Positions 1 through 8,290 of a stretch of DNA of 32,140 nucleotides are shown here, in pieces (position 1 is the first letter of the stretch; each line of letters begins with the position of its first letter). The stretch is from Desulfobacterales bacterium (lineage in GTDB: Bacteria; Desulfobacterota; Desulfobacteria; Desulfobacterales; C00003060), in NCBI GenBank assembly GCA_023129535.1, contig JAGMBW010000020.1, forward strand, positions 1-32,140, read 5' to 3'. A program made the translations under genes and the position numbers. Under the pieces are notes generated by a model, which did not search any database, was not told the origin of the DNA, and was given only the letters and a program-made list of their open reading frames with translations.

Positions 1-29
1 CGCTGGTTCGAGTCCAGCACGGCCCACCA
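1..29 (+). tRNA. 3' end of a tRNA, probably tRNA-Lys (cut by window edge)
   Basis: The first 29 bases are the T arm (stem GCTGG/CCAGC at 2-6 and 14-18 with a TTCGAGT loop), the 3' acceptor strand ACGGCCC, discriminator A and an encoded CCA at 27-29. The implied 5' acceptor strand is GGGCCGT, which fits bacterial tRNA-Lys. The anticodon lies outside the window, so the identity is inferred only. The next tRNA begins 2 bases later, so both are probably cut from one transcript. Confidence 0.75.
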
Positions 30-31
30 GA

Positions 32-109
32 GTCCCCATCGTCTAGCCAGGTCCAGGACACCGGCCTTTCACGCCGGCAGCACCGGTTCAAATCCGGTTG
101 GGGACGCCA
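32..109 (+). tRNA. tRNA-Glu (anticodon UUC)
   Basis: A complete cloverleaf can be drawn. Acceptor strands GTCCCCA (32-38) and TGGGGAC (99-105) pair, followed by discriminator G and encoded CCA (107-109). The anticodon stem CCGGC/GCCGG encloses the loop CTTTCAC, giving anticodon TTC at 68-70, which reads GAA/GAG codons. The T arm is ACCGG-TTCAAAT-CCGGT. It lies directly behind another tRNA and ahead of a terminator, so it is the last gene of a tRNA operon. Confidence 0.97.
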
Positions 110-118
110 TGCGATTTC

Positions 119-150
119 AAGGGGTTACACTAATGAGTAGCCCCTTTTTC
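119..150 (+). terminator. Rho-independent terminator of the tRNA operon
   Basis: The stem AAGGGGTTAC (119-128) pairs with GTAGCCCCTT (137-146, with one G-T pair) around an 8-base loop and runs into TTTTT. It lies 10 bases after the tRNA-Glu CCA and separates the tRNA operon from the convergent rarA gene. Confidence 0.85.
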
Positions 151-179
151 ATTTGTGACCTGGCTTTTTTGCGCTGGCC

Positions 180-1526
180 TTAAATTTGAGCTTTGAACAT
201 TGCCTCTCGAATCTTGCGCCACTTCATAAGCCTTTCCTTGATGATCTTCTCATAGCCCCTGTCTGTAGGCTCGTAGTAAACCTGGCCCCTGAGCTTTTCG
301 GGCAAATATTCCTGAGGCACATAGGCATTCTCAAAGTCATGGGCATACTTGTAATCTTTGGCGTAGCCAAGATCCTTCATCAATCTTGTTGGAGCGTTTC
401 GAATATGAAGGGGCACTGGAAGGGTGCCGGTCTGGTTAATCGTTTGTTTCACCCTGCCGTGACCTGCATAAAGGGCATTGCTCTTCGGGGCCGTGGCAAG
501 ATAAACAGCGGCCTGGGCCAGGGCCAGATCACCTTCCGGAAGCCCAACAAATTGAAATGCCTGCACGGCAGACACAGCCACAGAGAGTGCTCTGGGATCG
601 GCATTTCCCACGTCTTCAGAGGCAAACCTGACCATGCGCCGGGCAATATAAAGCGGATCTTCGCCGGCATCAAGCATGCGACCAAGCCAGTAAAGGGCGG
701 CATCCGGGTTGCTTCCCCGCAGGCTCTTGTGAAAGGCCGAAATGAGGTTGTAGTGCTCTTCGCCGTGCTTGTCGTACTGAAGGGCTTTCATCTGGAAGGC
801 TGTTTCAATCACGGCACGAGTGATCTTTCTTTCCTTCACATTCTTTTCCCGCACGAGGAATGCGGCCGCCTCCAGATTGTTCAGGGCTGTGCGGGCATCG
901 CCGTTCGCTGACCAGATGATATGTTCCAGGGCATCTGGATGAACCTGCAATGAGAGTGCTCCCAGGCCCTTTTCCTTGTCGGTTATGGCCCGCCTTACGA
1001 TGATCGATAATTCCTCATCAGAAAATGGTTGAAGTACCATGATGCGCGCCCTTGACAGGAGCGGGGAAATCACTTCAAAGGAGGGATTCTCGGTCGTTGC
1101 GCCAATTAGCGTGATCAGACCACTTTCCACGTGTGGCAGAAAGGCATCCTGCTGGGCCTTGTTAAAGCGATGGATCTCATCTACAAAAAGGAGTGTCTTT
1201 TTTTGATGGTAGTGTCGTTGCGCCCTCGCCTTATCAACGACAGCCCTGATCTCTTTTACCCCGGAAAGCACGGCAGAGAAGGTTTCAAAGTGAGAGTCTG
1301 TCTCGCCGGCCATGATACGGGCCAGGGTTGTCTTACCCGAACCCGGCGGTCCCCAGAAAATCACCGAAAATAGCCTGTCCTCTTCTATGGTCCGACGCAG
1401 CAAACTGTCCTTACCAAGGAGATGGGTTTGACCCACAAAGGCCTCGAGCGTCTTCGGTCGCATCCTGTCTGCCAGAGGACGTGACGCATCTTCTATTTCC
1501 TTTTCGGCTTGATCAAAGAGATCCAT
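180..1526 (-). CDS. rarA: Replication-associated recombination protein A (RarA/MgsA family AAA+ ATPase)
   Basis: This 448-residue protein has the full RarA layout. A conserved N-terminal MDLFD is followed by Walker [10 protein letters not shown] (about 59-67), Walker B LLFVDEIH (112-119), sensor 1 GATTENPSF (142-150) and a likely arginine finger in LLSRAR. The C-terminal half carries the tetramerisation region with the family signature around [15 protein letters not shown]. RarA acts at stalled replication forks with SSB and is a relative of eukaryotic WRNIP1. Length matches the family (about 430-450). The ATG start fits the conserved N terminus, although no clear Shine-Dalgarno site precedes it. 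It is a single gene, convergent with the tRNA operon and divergent from the KAP NTPase gene. Confidence 0.95.
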   Translation of the reverse strand: MDLFDQAEKEIEDASRPLADRMRPKTLEAFVGQTHLLGKDSLLRRTIEEDRLFSVIFWGPPGSGKTTLARIMAGETDSHFETFSAVLSGVKEIRAVVDKARAQRHYHQKKTLLFVDEIHRFNKAQQDAFLPHVESGLITLIGATTENPSFEVISPLLSRARIMVLQPFSDEELSIIVRRAITDKEKGLGALSLQVHPDALEHIIWSANGDARTALNNLEAAAFLVREKNVKERKITRAVIETAFQMKALQYDKHGEEHYNLISAFHKSLRGSNPDAALYWLGRMLDAGEDPLYIARRMVRFASEDVGNADPRALSVAVSAVQAFQFVGLPEGDLALAQAAVYLATAPKSNALYAGHGRVKQTINQTGTLPVPLHIRNAPTRLMKDLGYAKDYKYAHDFENAYVPQEYLPEKLRGQVYYEPTDRGYEKIIKERLMKWRKIREAMFKAQI

Positions 1527-1547
1527 GTCTTGAACCGCAAAAGCGAG

Positions 1548-1603
1548 CGCTAACCCCGCAGGTTCTGCCTGACGGCAGTGCTTCGCGGGCTGCGGGGTTA
1601 GCG
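1548..1603. repeat. Palindromic intergenic element
   Basis: A perfect 13-bp inverted repeat, CGCTAACCCCGCA (1548-1560) and TGCGGGGTTAGCG (1591-1603), encloses a 30-base spacer that holds a smaller hairpin (CTGCC-TGAC-GGCAG). It lies upstream of rarA, in the gap before the accessory block. The inner CTGCCTG-CGGCAG core resembles the middle of the larger palindromic element at 8136-8290. It is probably a REP- or MITE-like element. Confidence 0.7.
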
Positions 1604-1723
1604 AGCGAATGTGCCTGTTTTTGATTTTTTTTGAGCAGGAGCGGTTTTTGGCTATGAGTCCATCTGAGATACGTTATGAAAACTTATGACTGTCGAGTAA
1701 AACACACCAAAGGAAAAAAGCGG

Positions 1724-1792
1724 TTGAAATTTTTATATTTATATCATATCATAACTTTATTGAAAAGTGCAGTGGCAAGCTTTTTGCACTTT
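1724..1792 (+). promoter_or_regulatory. Candidate promoter and 5' leader hairpin of the KAP NTPase gene
   Basis: TTGAAA (1724-1729) and TATCAT (1747-1752) are separated by exactly 17 bases in an AT-rich stretch, which fits a sigma-70-type promoter. The leader then holds an 8-bp inverted repeat, AAAGTGCA (1764-1771) and TGCACTTT (1785-1792), that could form an RNA hairpin or an operator. The ribosome site before the ATG at 1816 is weak (GGAA about 9-12 bases away). The role is inferred from sequence only. Confidence 0.45.
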
Positions 1793-1815
1793 GAGCCGAC
1801 TTGGAATGATACTCC

Positions 1816-3126
1816 ATGAAAATAGACCAGCCGTTTGTTTTTGAAGATTATCTGCCCAAAGCAGCAGACATGCCCCTCCTCTTTGATCCCTTATTGGACA
1901 TTCTGGGCCATATCGAATCCCTTGCCTCAAACAATGGCAATCAGGGCTGCCTCATAGGAATCATGGGGGACTGGGGTGCGGGAAAGACCTCAATTCTCCG
2001 CGCGGTGGCGGACTATTTCGGAAAAGCTCGCGGGTGGCCCACCATCTTTTTTGAGGCCTGGAAATACCAGGATGACGAGCAGCCCATCCTTCCGCTCTTG
2101 TCCAGGCTGCAGGATGTGACAAGAGGCCAGGTGAAAAAGGGATTGAGGACCGTGCTTCGCTCCCTTGGCGCAGCCGCTTTGGTCACCAGCGATGCTATGC
2201 TCAAGATGGCCACCAGATCCTCAATGGGTCAAGAAATCGGAGTAAAAGAGATCAAACAGGCTTTCAAGGTCGTCGGGCAAGTCAATATTGAGTATTATTC
2301 GCGCTATGAAAATATTTTCACAAAGCTTGAAAAGCTGGCTGAAGACATTACTGCCAGCTATAGACCCCAGATCTCAGAACCATGGAAAGAATTCCTTAAA
2401 TGGAAAAAAGACGCTTATCCACGTTCCCTCCCGTCTGAACCCCATCTTATTATCATCGTAGATGACCTGGATCGACTCCTCCCTGATCGTGCCATTGGCC
2501 TCCTTGAATCTATCCGATTTTTCCTCATGCTTCCCAGGACCATCGTCATTTTGGGGATCAACGATCACGTTCTGGGAAGGGCAATCGAAATAAGATATCG
2601 AGATCCTAAAAACGACAAACCTTATTTTTCAGGAACAGAATTCATGGAAAAGCTCTTTCAATGGAGTGTGGAGCTTCCAAGCATCTCGTATCAGGCCCAT
2701 ATGGCTGATATCCATTTTGCTGATGTGAAGACGTTGCTGGAAGGAGAACTACCCAAAAAGACAGATTCTCTCGTCGCCTCCCTTGATCCCCTGACCCACA
2801 GAAAGTGGATTCGCACTGCCAATCGCTGGGAATGCTATCTTCTTCAGCGGGAATCAAAAGACACAATGTCTCAGCTAGAATCCCTGTGGCTGGCTATCTT
2901 TCACGAATGCTTTCCAGAGGCAGAAGGCTTTTTGAGGAGATTCCCGGAAATCAATACCGATTTCATGAACCAGCACCTGAAATCAGAACACGAGGCACAA
3001 GAGACTGTCTCCAAGGCTACAGAGCTTGCTTGTAAGGACCGGACCTTTTTTCACTTTCCTGAAAGGAACTTTCGTGCCATCTCAGAGGCATGGAGGGGAC
3101 TGGCAAGAGAGGAAGTTGAGCTATGA
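1816..3126 (+). CDS. KAP-family P-loop NTPase
   Basis: This 436-residue protein has the KAP NTPase hallmarks. These are Walker A GDWGAGKTS (51-59), the FEAWKY strand (79-84) that follows it in this family, Walker B LIIIVDDLDR (211-220), then GIND (247-250) and EFMEKLFQWSVELP (275-288). KAP NTPases include animal Kidins220 and the plasmid phage-exclusion protein PifA. Many bacterial members have membrane helices between Walker A and B, but here the insert (about 100-170) shows no clear membrane span, so the protein is probably cytosolic. Its stop overlaps the start of the next gene (ATGA), so the two are translationally coupled. Convergent with them is a CHAT/STAND/TPR gene, and this context suggests a conflict-system NTPase. 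Substrate and trigger are unknown. Confidence 0.85.
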   Translation: MKIDQPFVFEDYLPKAADMPLLFDPLLDILGHIESLASNNGNQGCLIGIMGDWGAGKTSILRAVADYFGKARGWPTIFFEAWKYQDDEQPILPLLSRLQDVTRGQVKKGLRTVLRSLGAAALVTSDAMLKMATRSSMGQEIGVKEIKQAFKVVGQVNIEYYSRYENIFTKLEKLAEDITASYRPQISEPWKEFLKWKKDAYPRSLPSEPHLIIIVDDLDRLLPDRAIGLLESIRFFLMLPRTIVILGINDHVLGRAIEIRYRDPKNDKPYFSGTEFMEKLFQWSVELPSISYQAHMADIHFADVKTLLEGELPKKTDSLVASLDPLTHRKWIRTANRWECYLLQRESKDTMSQLESLWLAIFHECFPEAEGFLRRFPEINTDFMNQHLKSEHEAQETVSKATELACKDRTFFHFPERNFRAISEAWRGLAREEVEL

Positions 3127-4163
3127 TTAGAAGTTATATGGACTATGCACAAAAAGCGCATATCTATTTCCAGACTCCTCCTTTGCGCAGCGAGGCCTTC
3201 GATTTCCTGGAAGGACGTCTTCGCGAGCTCGTGCTGAAAAAAAAGGCCGACGGAGGAGCCTCTCTTCTAAGCAATCTTAAACGGTTCCTGGAAAATAGGC
3301 CAAGCCTGTCAATCAGGCGTGTGGACGAAGGCTTACGTCAGGAGGCGGAAGACTTTTTCATCCGGAATATAGACTCACTCTTGAAGCTCTCTGCCCTGGC
3401 CGGGGACCCTTGGGAGCGCTTCCATACCCTCTATCTCATTGCTCGTTTCCTGCCTCAACTGGAGGAGAAAAAGGTCGGCATCAAGAGCAGCCATCTGATC
3501 CAGGGGTACCTGCTTTTCATCCATACCCTTTCTCATCCGGAACTCTACCTGAAGGATGTGGATGGCAAGGAAGATAAGGCCTGTTTTGTGCTGGCTGCAA
3601 AAGGGCTATACCGCTGGGATGGCAAAGGGATTCTTCAAAAATGGAACACGGCCCCTGATCTCTTGAAGAGCATTACAGGAGGAATTGCTTCAGATGCAAA
3701 GAGACCTTATGAGCCTATTATGCATCATGCAAAAAGGATTTGTGAAACACTAATAGATGAGAAAAAGCAGAATGAAGAAGATCTCCTGTTCATGTTCTTC
3801 ACGTCTGGAATCCTTTCAGCCGTTCGATTGAGACTTCTCAAGGAGAAGAAAAAAGACCTCCTGTATGAAATATGGACCAAAAAGCAAGAGGAAATACTTG
3901 AAAGCTTGAGAGGGTATCATATGCTGCTCTTTTCAGATGAGCCCTCTGTGCTGGGGGCATTGGAGGCCTTTGTTTCCAGCAGGCTGGGTGAGGCGTGGTT
4001 TTATGAAGATCCAGACTTTAGATCCGGTGTAAGGCGGACTGAGGCGGTAAGCTCCCATCAGGATTTTTTTCAAAGCTCTATGTCTTCTGGTAAGGAATCC
4101 TTTCCCGAGGAGGACCTGGCCATCATACGCAGGCTTTCAAGAACCGGACCCAGTTCCTCCTGA
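3123..4163 (+). CDS. Unrecognised protein coupled to the KAP NTPase
   Basis: I do not recognise this 346-residue protein. It is predicted soluble and mostly helical, rich in Lys, Glu, Leu and Arg, with no signal peptide, membrane span or metal-binding Cys cluster. The ATG at 3123 overlaps the KAP stop codon and AGAGGAAG lies about 10 bases upstream, so the start is well supported. The tight coupling suggests that it works with the KAP NTPase, perhaps as a sensor, adaptor or effector. Its last 94 bp are antisense to the 3' end of the CHAT/STAND/TPR gene. The final residues, about 316-346, are Ser-rich and low in complexity and are encoded entirely within the overlap. Real coding use is supported by the long open frame and the coupling, not by homology. 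Confidence 0.75.
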   Translation: MIRSYMDYAQKAHIYFQTPPLRSEAFDFLEGRLRELVLKKKADGGASLLSNLKRFLENRPSLSIRRVDEGLRQEAEDFFIRNIDSLLKLSALAGDPWERFHTLYLIARFLPQLEEKKVGIKSSHLIQGYLLFIHTLSHPELYLKDVDGKEDKACFVLAAKGLYRWDGKGILQKWNTAPDLLKSITGGIASDAKRPYEPIMHHAKRICETLIDEKKQNEEDLLFMFFTSGILSAVRLRLLKEKKKDLLYEIWTKKQEEILESLRGYHMLLFSDEPSVLGALEAFVSSRLGEAWFYEDPDFRSGVRRTEAVSSHQDFFQSSMSSGKESFPEEDLAIIRRLSRTGPSSS

Positions 4164-7100
4164 TATTGCCGAATGATATTGCGGCAATTGTAAAACTCTT
4201 GTCCCTCCAATTCAGTTTTTAGCTTTTCTGCCAGTTCAAGGAGGCGAGATGCCTGAACCATCCAGAACCCCATGTTCGGGTCTGATCGGAGAAATTCAAG
4301 AAGCCTTACCCCTGCACACAGGTCCTTCGCTGCCTCAGCCCCACGCCCTGTCTTTGCGTACAGCTCAGAAAACCAAACGCAAAGGCGTAGTTCATCTCTC
4401 TTGCTTCCAAGTTCTCTCCAGAGATTTTGTGCCTTCTTGAGGTATGACATGGCCTGATCCAGTTCACCCTTGGCCTCATAGACCAATCCCAGATTGCTGT
4501 ATGAGGTGGCAACATTCGGGTGCGTCTCACCAAATAGCTCCTTGACAAGCTCCAGGGCCTTCTTGAGGTATGCGATGGCCTGATCCAGTTCGCCCTTGGC
4601 CTGATAGACCGATCCCAGATTGTTGTATGATCTGGCAACATCCGGGTGCGTCTCACCAAATAGCTCCTTGACAAGTGACAGGGCCTTCTCGTGGTATGAA
4701 ATGGCCTGATCCAGTTCGCCCTTGTGATGATAGACCCCTCCCAGATTGTTGTATGACGTGGCGACATGCGGGTGCCTCTCACCAGATAGCCCCTTCCAAA
4801 GCTCCAGGGCCTTCTTGAGGTATGCGATGGCCTGATCCAGTTCGCCCTTGTGATGATAGACCGATCCCAGATTGTTGTATGAGGCGGCAACATCCGGGTG
4901 CCTTTCACCAAACAGCCCCTTCCTCAGCTTCAGGGCCTTCTTGAGGTATGCGATGGCCTGATCCAGATCACCCTTGGCATGATAGACCGATCCCAGATTG
5001 TTGTATGAGGCGGCAACATCCGGGTGCCTTTCACCAAACAGCCCCTTCCTCAGCTTCAGGGCCTTCTCGTGGTATAAGATGGCCTGATCCAGATCACCCT
5101 TGTGATGATAGACCCCTCCCAGATTGTTGTATGACGTGGCGACATCCGGGTGCCTCTCACCAGATAGCCCCTTCCAAAGCTCCAGGGCCTTCTTGAGGTA
5201 TGCGATGGCCTGATCCAGATCACCCCTGGCCTGATAGACCGATCCCAGATTGTTGTATGAGGCGGCAACATCCGGGTGCCTTTCACCAAACAGCCCCTTC
5301 CTCAGCTCCAGGGCCTTCTCGTGGTATAAGATGGCCTGATCCAGATCACCCTTGGTCTCATAGACCAATCCCAGATTGTTGTATGAGGCGGCAACATCCG
5401 GGTGCCTTTCACCAAACAGCCCCTTCCTCAGCTTCAGGGCCTTCTTGAGGTATAAGATGGCCTGATCCAGATCACCCTTGGCATGATAGACCCCTCCCAG
5501 ATTGTTGTATGACGTGGCGACATCCGGGTGCCTCTCACCAGATAGCCCCTTCCAAAGCTCCAGGGCCTTCTTGAGGTATGCGATGGCCTGATCCAGATCA
5601 CCCCTGGCCTGATAGACCGATCCCAGATTGTTGTATGACGTGGCGACATGCGGGTGCCTCTCACCAGATAGCCCCTTCCAAAGCTCCAGGGCCTTCTCGT
5701 GGTATAAGATGGCCTGATCCAGATCACCCTTGGTCTCATAGACCAATCCCAGATTGTTGTATGAGGCGGCAACATCCGGGTGCCTTTCACCAAACAGCCC
5801 CTTCCTCAGCTCCAGGGCCTTCTTGTGGTACGAGATGGACAGGTCAATTCCTCCTCGCTCCTTTAGAAAAACCCCAATGCGGGATGCGGCCCCGGCGATC
5901 TTTTCTTTTAGCTCCTTTCTCTGCTCATCACTAAACGAGGGTAAAGAAAGGGAATCTTGCAGAACTTCTATCCGGTTAAACTCATCAGCCAGTCCTTGAG
6001 GTTCAAAGGGCAAAAGGTCTCCTGCCATGTCGAGCCGGTCTTTTTCTAAAAGTGGGCAAGTCTGGCCGAAAACGAAACGGAAAATGGGATGCAGCCTCAT
6101 AAGGGAACCCCATTGTGAAATGAGCCTGAGCCTTCTCACCAGGAGGTCGATCATGTCGGCATCTTTTACAATGAGGTCCAAAAGCTCGCGGGACATGGGG
6201 TGCTTCAGGGCAAAGAGACGGCCAAAGGCCAAGGGAGACTCCTCCAGATAGGGCTTGTAAAAGTCTAAGACCTCCTTGAGGGACCGCTGGTCCACAGCAG
6301 ACTCGGGCTGTGCTGATGGATTTTTGAGGAGCAAATCTGTGGCCAAAGGGTGCCATCCCAGAGCATTCTCTATAAAAGCATCTTGCTCCTTCAACTGTTT
6401 TTGCTCTTTCTCGGTCAATTGGCCAAGAAAGAATCGCTTTTCTGCCATATCATAAGTACCAATTTCCACCACAGGTTCGAGGGAGCGCCGGGTATCCAGA
6501 TAGGGAATGAGCCTGCTGGTGATGATGAGCCGGCCTACCCAGTCCGGCCCACTCAAGACCCGCAACATCTCTCGTATTTCCTGGTCCTTCACGAGGCCCC
6601 ATTCATCCTGAAAAACCTCAAAATTGTCCAGGATCAGCAACCAGGAAATACCGCCCAGGGCCTGGTTGAGGCGCTTCCAGAAGAGAGAGAATGCCTTGCT
6701 CGTTTTGATTTTCTCAGCCTTTTCACCGTCAATAATCTCGTGGTCTTCAAATATGGACAGAATCCGGTCTCGAATTCCCTGGATGCTTGCATCTCCGGTT
6801 TCCTTTAGGGCCTTCATATCCAGGGCCACCACATGGGCAAACTCCGGACGGAGAAATCGGGCCAGGTAATCGGCCATAAAGCTCTTGCCTGCCCCGCCAA
6901 TACCGTGAAGGACAATGACCTTTCGATCCTCGGCCAGGTGCTGGGTAATCTCCCTTAAGGGCCGGTACCGATACACATACACCCTGGTTGTTTCAAGGGT
7001 GCTCAGGTCCCGGAAGACCTTTTCTCCTTCCACTGGTTTTGGGATTTCAGTGGGAGGGAGGAATAGGTCTTCACCCTTTAAATCAGCTCGAGTAAAGAGG

Positions 7101-8059
7101 ACCGGCTTCCACCATTCTCTTACCTTTAGCCGGGCCATATCCAGAAGAGGGGAGAGGGATCGGCCTTTAAACAGAAATTCATAGATAGATCGGGCCGCGT
7201 GAATGGCATCTTGATCGAGCACGCTCGCCTGGTTGGCAAGGACTACCGGTATCCCCGTCTTATAAATAAACATGGCAAGGGAAGGATGAAAGAAGGTTCC
7301 GCTCTGGGTGTGGCAGGCATTGAGGATCACGGCCTGGACCCCCAAGTCACCAAACAGAAACCTGATATCTTCATGGTTTGTCTCATGGCTGCGGCTAAAG
7401 TCAGCTTCATCTTCCAAGATCAAGAGCCCGCCCGGGCCACCGTGACCGATGAAATGGATTACATCGTACCGGGCCTTGATCATTCTGGCGCGGATCTCCG
7501 GCACTGAAGCCCTCAGGCAGACGTCTATTTTGACCAGCCCTTTCTGCACGAAGTCATCCAGTGCGCGGTAGAGATTTTCCAGCTCACGGAGGGGATCTAA
7601 TGGGGCCTTCTCATAGGCTTCCACCGGCAGGGAAAGGATGACAAGGATACGGTATGGCGGCGAAGAGGGCCTGCCCCCTGGTCGATGGCCGGGGAGTGTC
7701 CTGGCAAAGGAGATGTTTCCCATACCCCCCAAAAAGCTCTGGCCGGGAGGCTTCATGAGCTCCCACGGGACCTCGTGGATGATCTCTTCCGATGATTTGA
7801 TGGAAAAGGTCAGGTGCTTTTGTTTGAGGCCGGAGAGTATCTCACGGACCATCCCCTCCCGGCTAAGGGAGTTGAAGACCGAGCGGAAGATGGCCTCGCC
7901 AAAAGGGGCAAGGTGACCAGGAGGGAGCTCTTTTTTCTTCATGTGTTCGGACCAGAAGGGTTCGGGAAAGGCATAGTCAGCAGGAGTGTCCTCCTGAATG
8001 GAAGATCGAAATCTACCAGCCCCTTCTTTCCAGATATGTACGGTTACAATCTCCGGCAT
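4070..8059 (-). CDS. CHAT protease - STAND (NB-ARC-like) NTPase - TPR protein
   Basis: This 1329-residue protein has three parts. Residues about 1-335 form a CHAT (caspase/HetF-associated) peptidase domain with the PWEL motif (98-101), catalytic His206 in IHFIGHGG and Cys249 in VILNACH. Residues about 345-680 form a STAND NTPase with Walker A GIGGAGKS (386-393), Walker B LLILDN (474-479), IITSR (512-516), the GWHPLA motif (568-573) that matches the GLPL motif of NB-ARC, then a winged-helix-like stretch. Residues about 736-1225 are 42-residue TPR units, and 1226-1329 form a helical tail. Known STAND proteins are switched on by ligand binding to the repeats, so the inferred model is a sensor that releases a caspase-like protease, as in NLR inflammasomes or TPR-CHAT of Craspase. 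The start at 8059 has AGAAGGA 8 bases upstream. Confidence 0.93.
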   Translation of the reverse strand: MPEIVTVHIWKEGAGRFRSSIQEDTPADYAFPEPFWSEHMKKKELPPGHLAPFGEAIFRSVFNSLSREGMVREILSGLKQKHLTFSIKSSEEIIHEVPWELMKPPGQSFLGGMGNISFARTLPGHRPGGRPSSPPYRILVILSLPVEAYEKAPLDPLRELENLYRALDDFVQKGLVKIDVCLRASVPEIRARMIKARYDVIHFIGHGGPGGLLILEDEADFSRSHETNHEDIRFLFGDLGVQAVILNACHTQSGTFFHPSLAMFIYKTGIPVVLANQASVLDQDAIHAARSIYEFLFKGRSLSPLLDMARLKVREWWKPVLFTRADLKGEDLFLPPTEIPKPVEGEKVFRDLSTLETTRVYVYRYRPLREITQHLAEDRKVIVLHGIGGAGKSFMADYLARFLRPEFAHVVALDMKALKETGDASIQGIRDRILSIFEDHEIIDGEKAEKIKTSKAFSLFWKRLNQALGGISWLLILDNFEVFQDEWGLVKDQEIREMLRVLSGPDWVGRLIITSRLIPYLDTRRSLEPVVEIGTYDMAEKRFFLGQLTEKEQKQLKEQDAFIENALGWHPLATDLLLKNPSAQPESAVDQRSLKEVLDFYKPYLEESPLAFGRLFALKHPMSRELLDLIVKDADMIDLLVRRLRLISQWGSLMRLHPIFRFVFGQTCPLLEKDRLDMAGDLLPFEPQGLADEFNRIEVLQDSLSLPSFSDEQRKELKEKIAGAASRIGVFLKERGGIDLSISYHKKALELRKGLFGERHPDVAASYNNLGLVYETKGDLDQAILYHEKALELWKGLSGERHPHVATSYNNLGSVYQARGDLDQAIAYLKKALELWKGLSGERHPDVATSYNNLGGVYHAKGDLDQAILYLKKALKLRKGLFGERHPDVAASYNNLGLVYETKGDLDQAILYHEKALELRKGLFGERHPDVAASYNNLGSVYQARGDLDQAIAYLKKALELWKGLSGERHPDVATSYNNLGGVYHHKGDLDQAILYHEKALKLRKGLFGERHPDVAASYNNLGSVYHAKGDLDQAIAYLKKALKLRKGLFGERHPDVAASYNNLGSVYHHKGELDQAIAYLKKALELWKGLSGERHPHVATSYNNLGGVYHHKGELDQAISYHEKALSLVKELFGETHPDVARSYNNLGSVYQAKGELDQAIAYLKKALELVKELFGETHPNVATSYSNLGLVYEAKGELDQAMSYLKKAQNLWRELGSKRDELRLCVWFSELYAKTGRGAEAAKDLCAGVRLLEFLRSDPNMGFWMVQASRLLELAEKLKTELEGQEFYNCRNIIRQYQEELGPVLESLRMMARSSSGKDSLPEDIEL
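4487..5854 (-). repeat. In-frame tandem array of 126-bp TPR units
   Basis: Ten head-to-tail 126-bp units (4487-5746) plus a partial first unit encode 42-residue TPR repeats with the core LDQAI-x-Y-x2-KAL, HPxVA and SYNNLG. The units mix two cassettes, WKGLSGERHP...VATSY and RKGLFGERHP...VAASY. The C-terminal units (VKELFGETHP) are more diverged. Units at 5495-5620 and 5117-5242 appear identical at the DNA level, 378 bp (three units) apart, so a three-unit block was recently duplicated or converted. The long open frames on both strands here are by-products of the repeat. Confidence 0.95.
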
Positions 8060-8135
8060 GTATTGTTCCTTCTTCTGGCCACGGTTTATTAAGACTTACA
8101 TTTCTCAGTTGATCGTATTAATTTCTTTTTAATTA

Positions 8136-8290
8136 TGATGAACTCGTAAAAAGTCCCAAAGTTCGTCACTCCGGCGAAAGCCGGAGTCCAGCCTGCCTGT
8201 CGGCAGACAGGAACCTATTGGAAAAACTGGATTCCGGCTTTCGCCGGAATGACGGCAAAAGGGAATTCTTGACTTTTTACGAGTTCATCA
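8136..8290. mobile_element. MITE-like palindromic element
   Basis: Perfect 20-bp terminal inverted repeats, TGATGAACTCGTAAAAAGTC (8136-8155) and its complement (8271-8290), bound a 155-bp element. A second internal inverted pair carries CTCCGGCGAAAGCCGGAG-type hairpins (about 8168-8194 and 8227-8253, two mismatches). The centre is CCTGCCTGTCGGCAGACAGG. It contains no open frame of note, so any movement would need a transposase in trans. I could not identify a clear target-site duplication. The whole element can fold into one long hairpin upstream of the CHAT gene. Confidence 0.75.

Noticed and set aside
32-109. tRNA-Glu as an integration site for the accessory block
   Set aside because: No repeat of the tRNA 3' end and no integrase gene is seen in the window, and rarA lies between the tRNA and the block.
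186-911. 241-residue open frame antisense to rarA
   Set aside because: It is a shadow of rarA without ribosome site, family features or separate regulation.
4487-5854. Regular repeats that might be a CRISPR array or satellite
   Set aside because: The unit is 126 bp, stays in frame and encodes canonical 42-residue TPRs with no unique spacers.
4306-5934. Several open frames of 77-201 codons on both strands inside the TPR array
   Set aside because: They are periodic shadows of the 126-bp unit (a multiple of 3), with repeats such as HTTIWD, and lie fully inside the CHAT gene.
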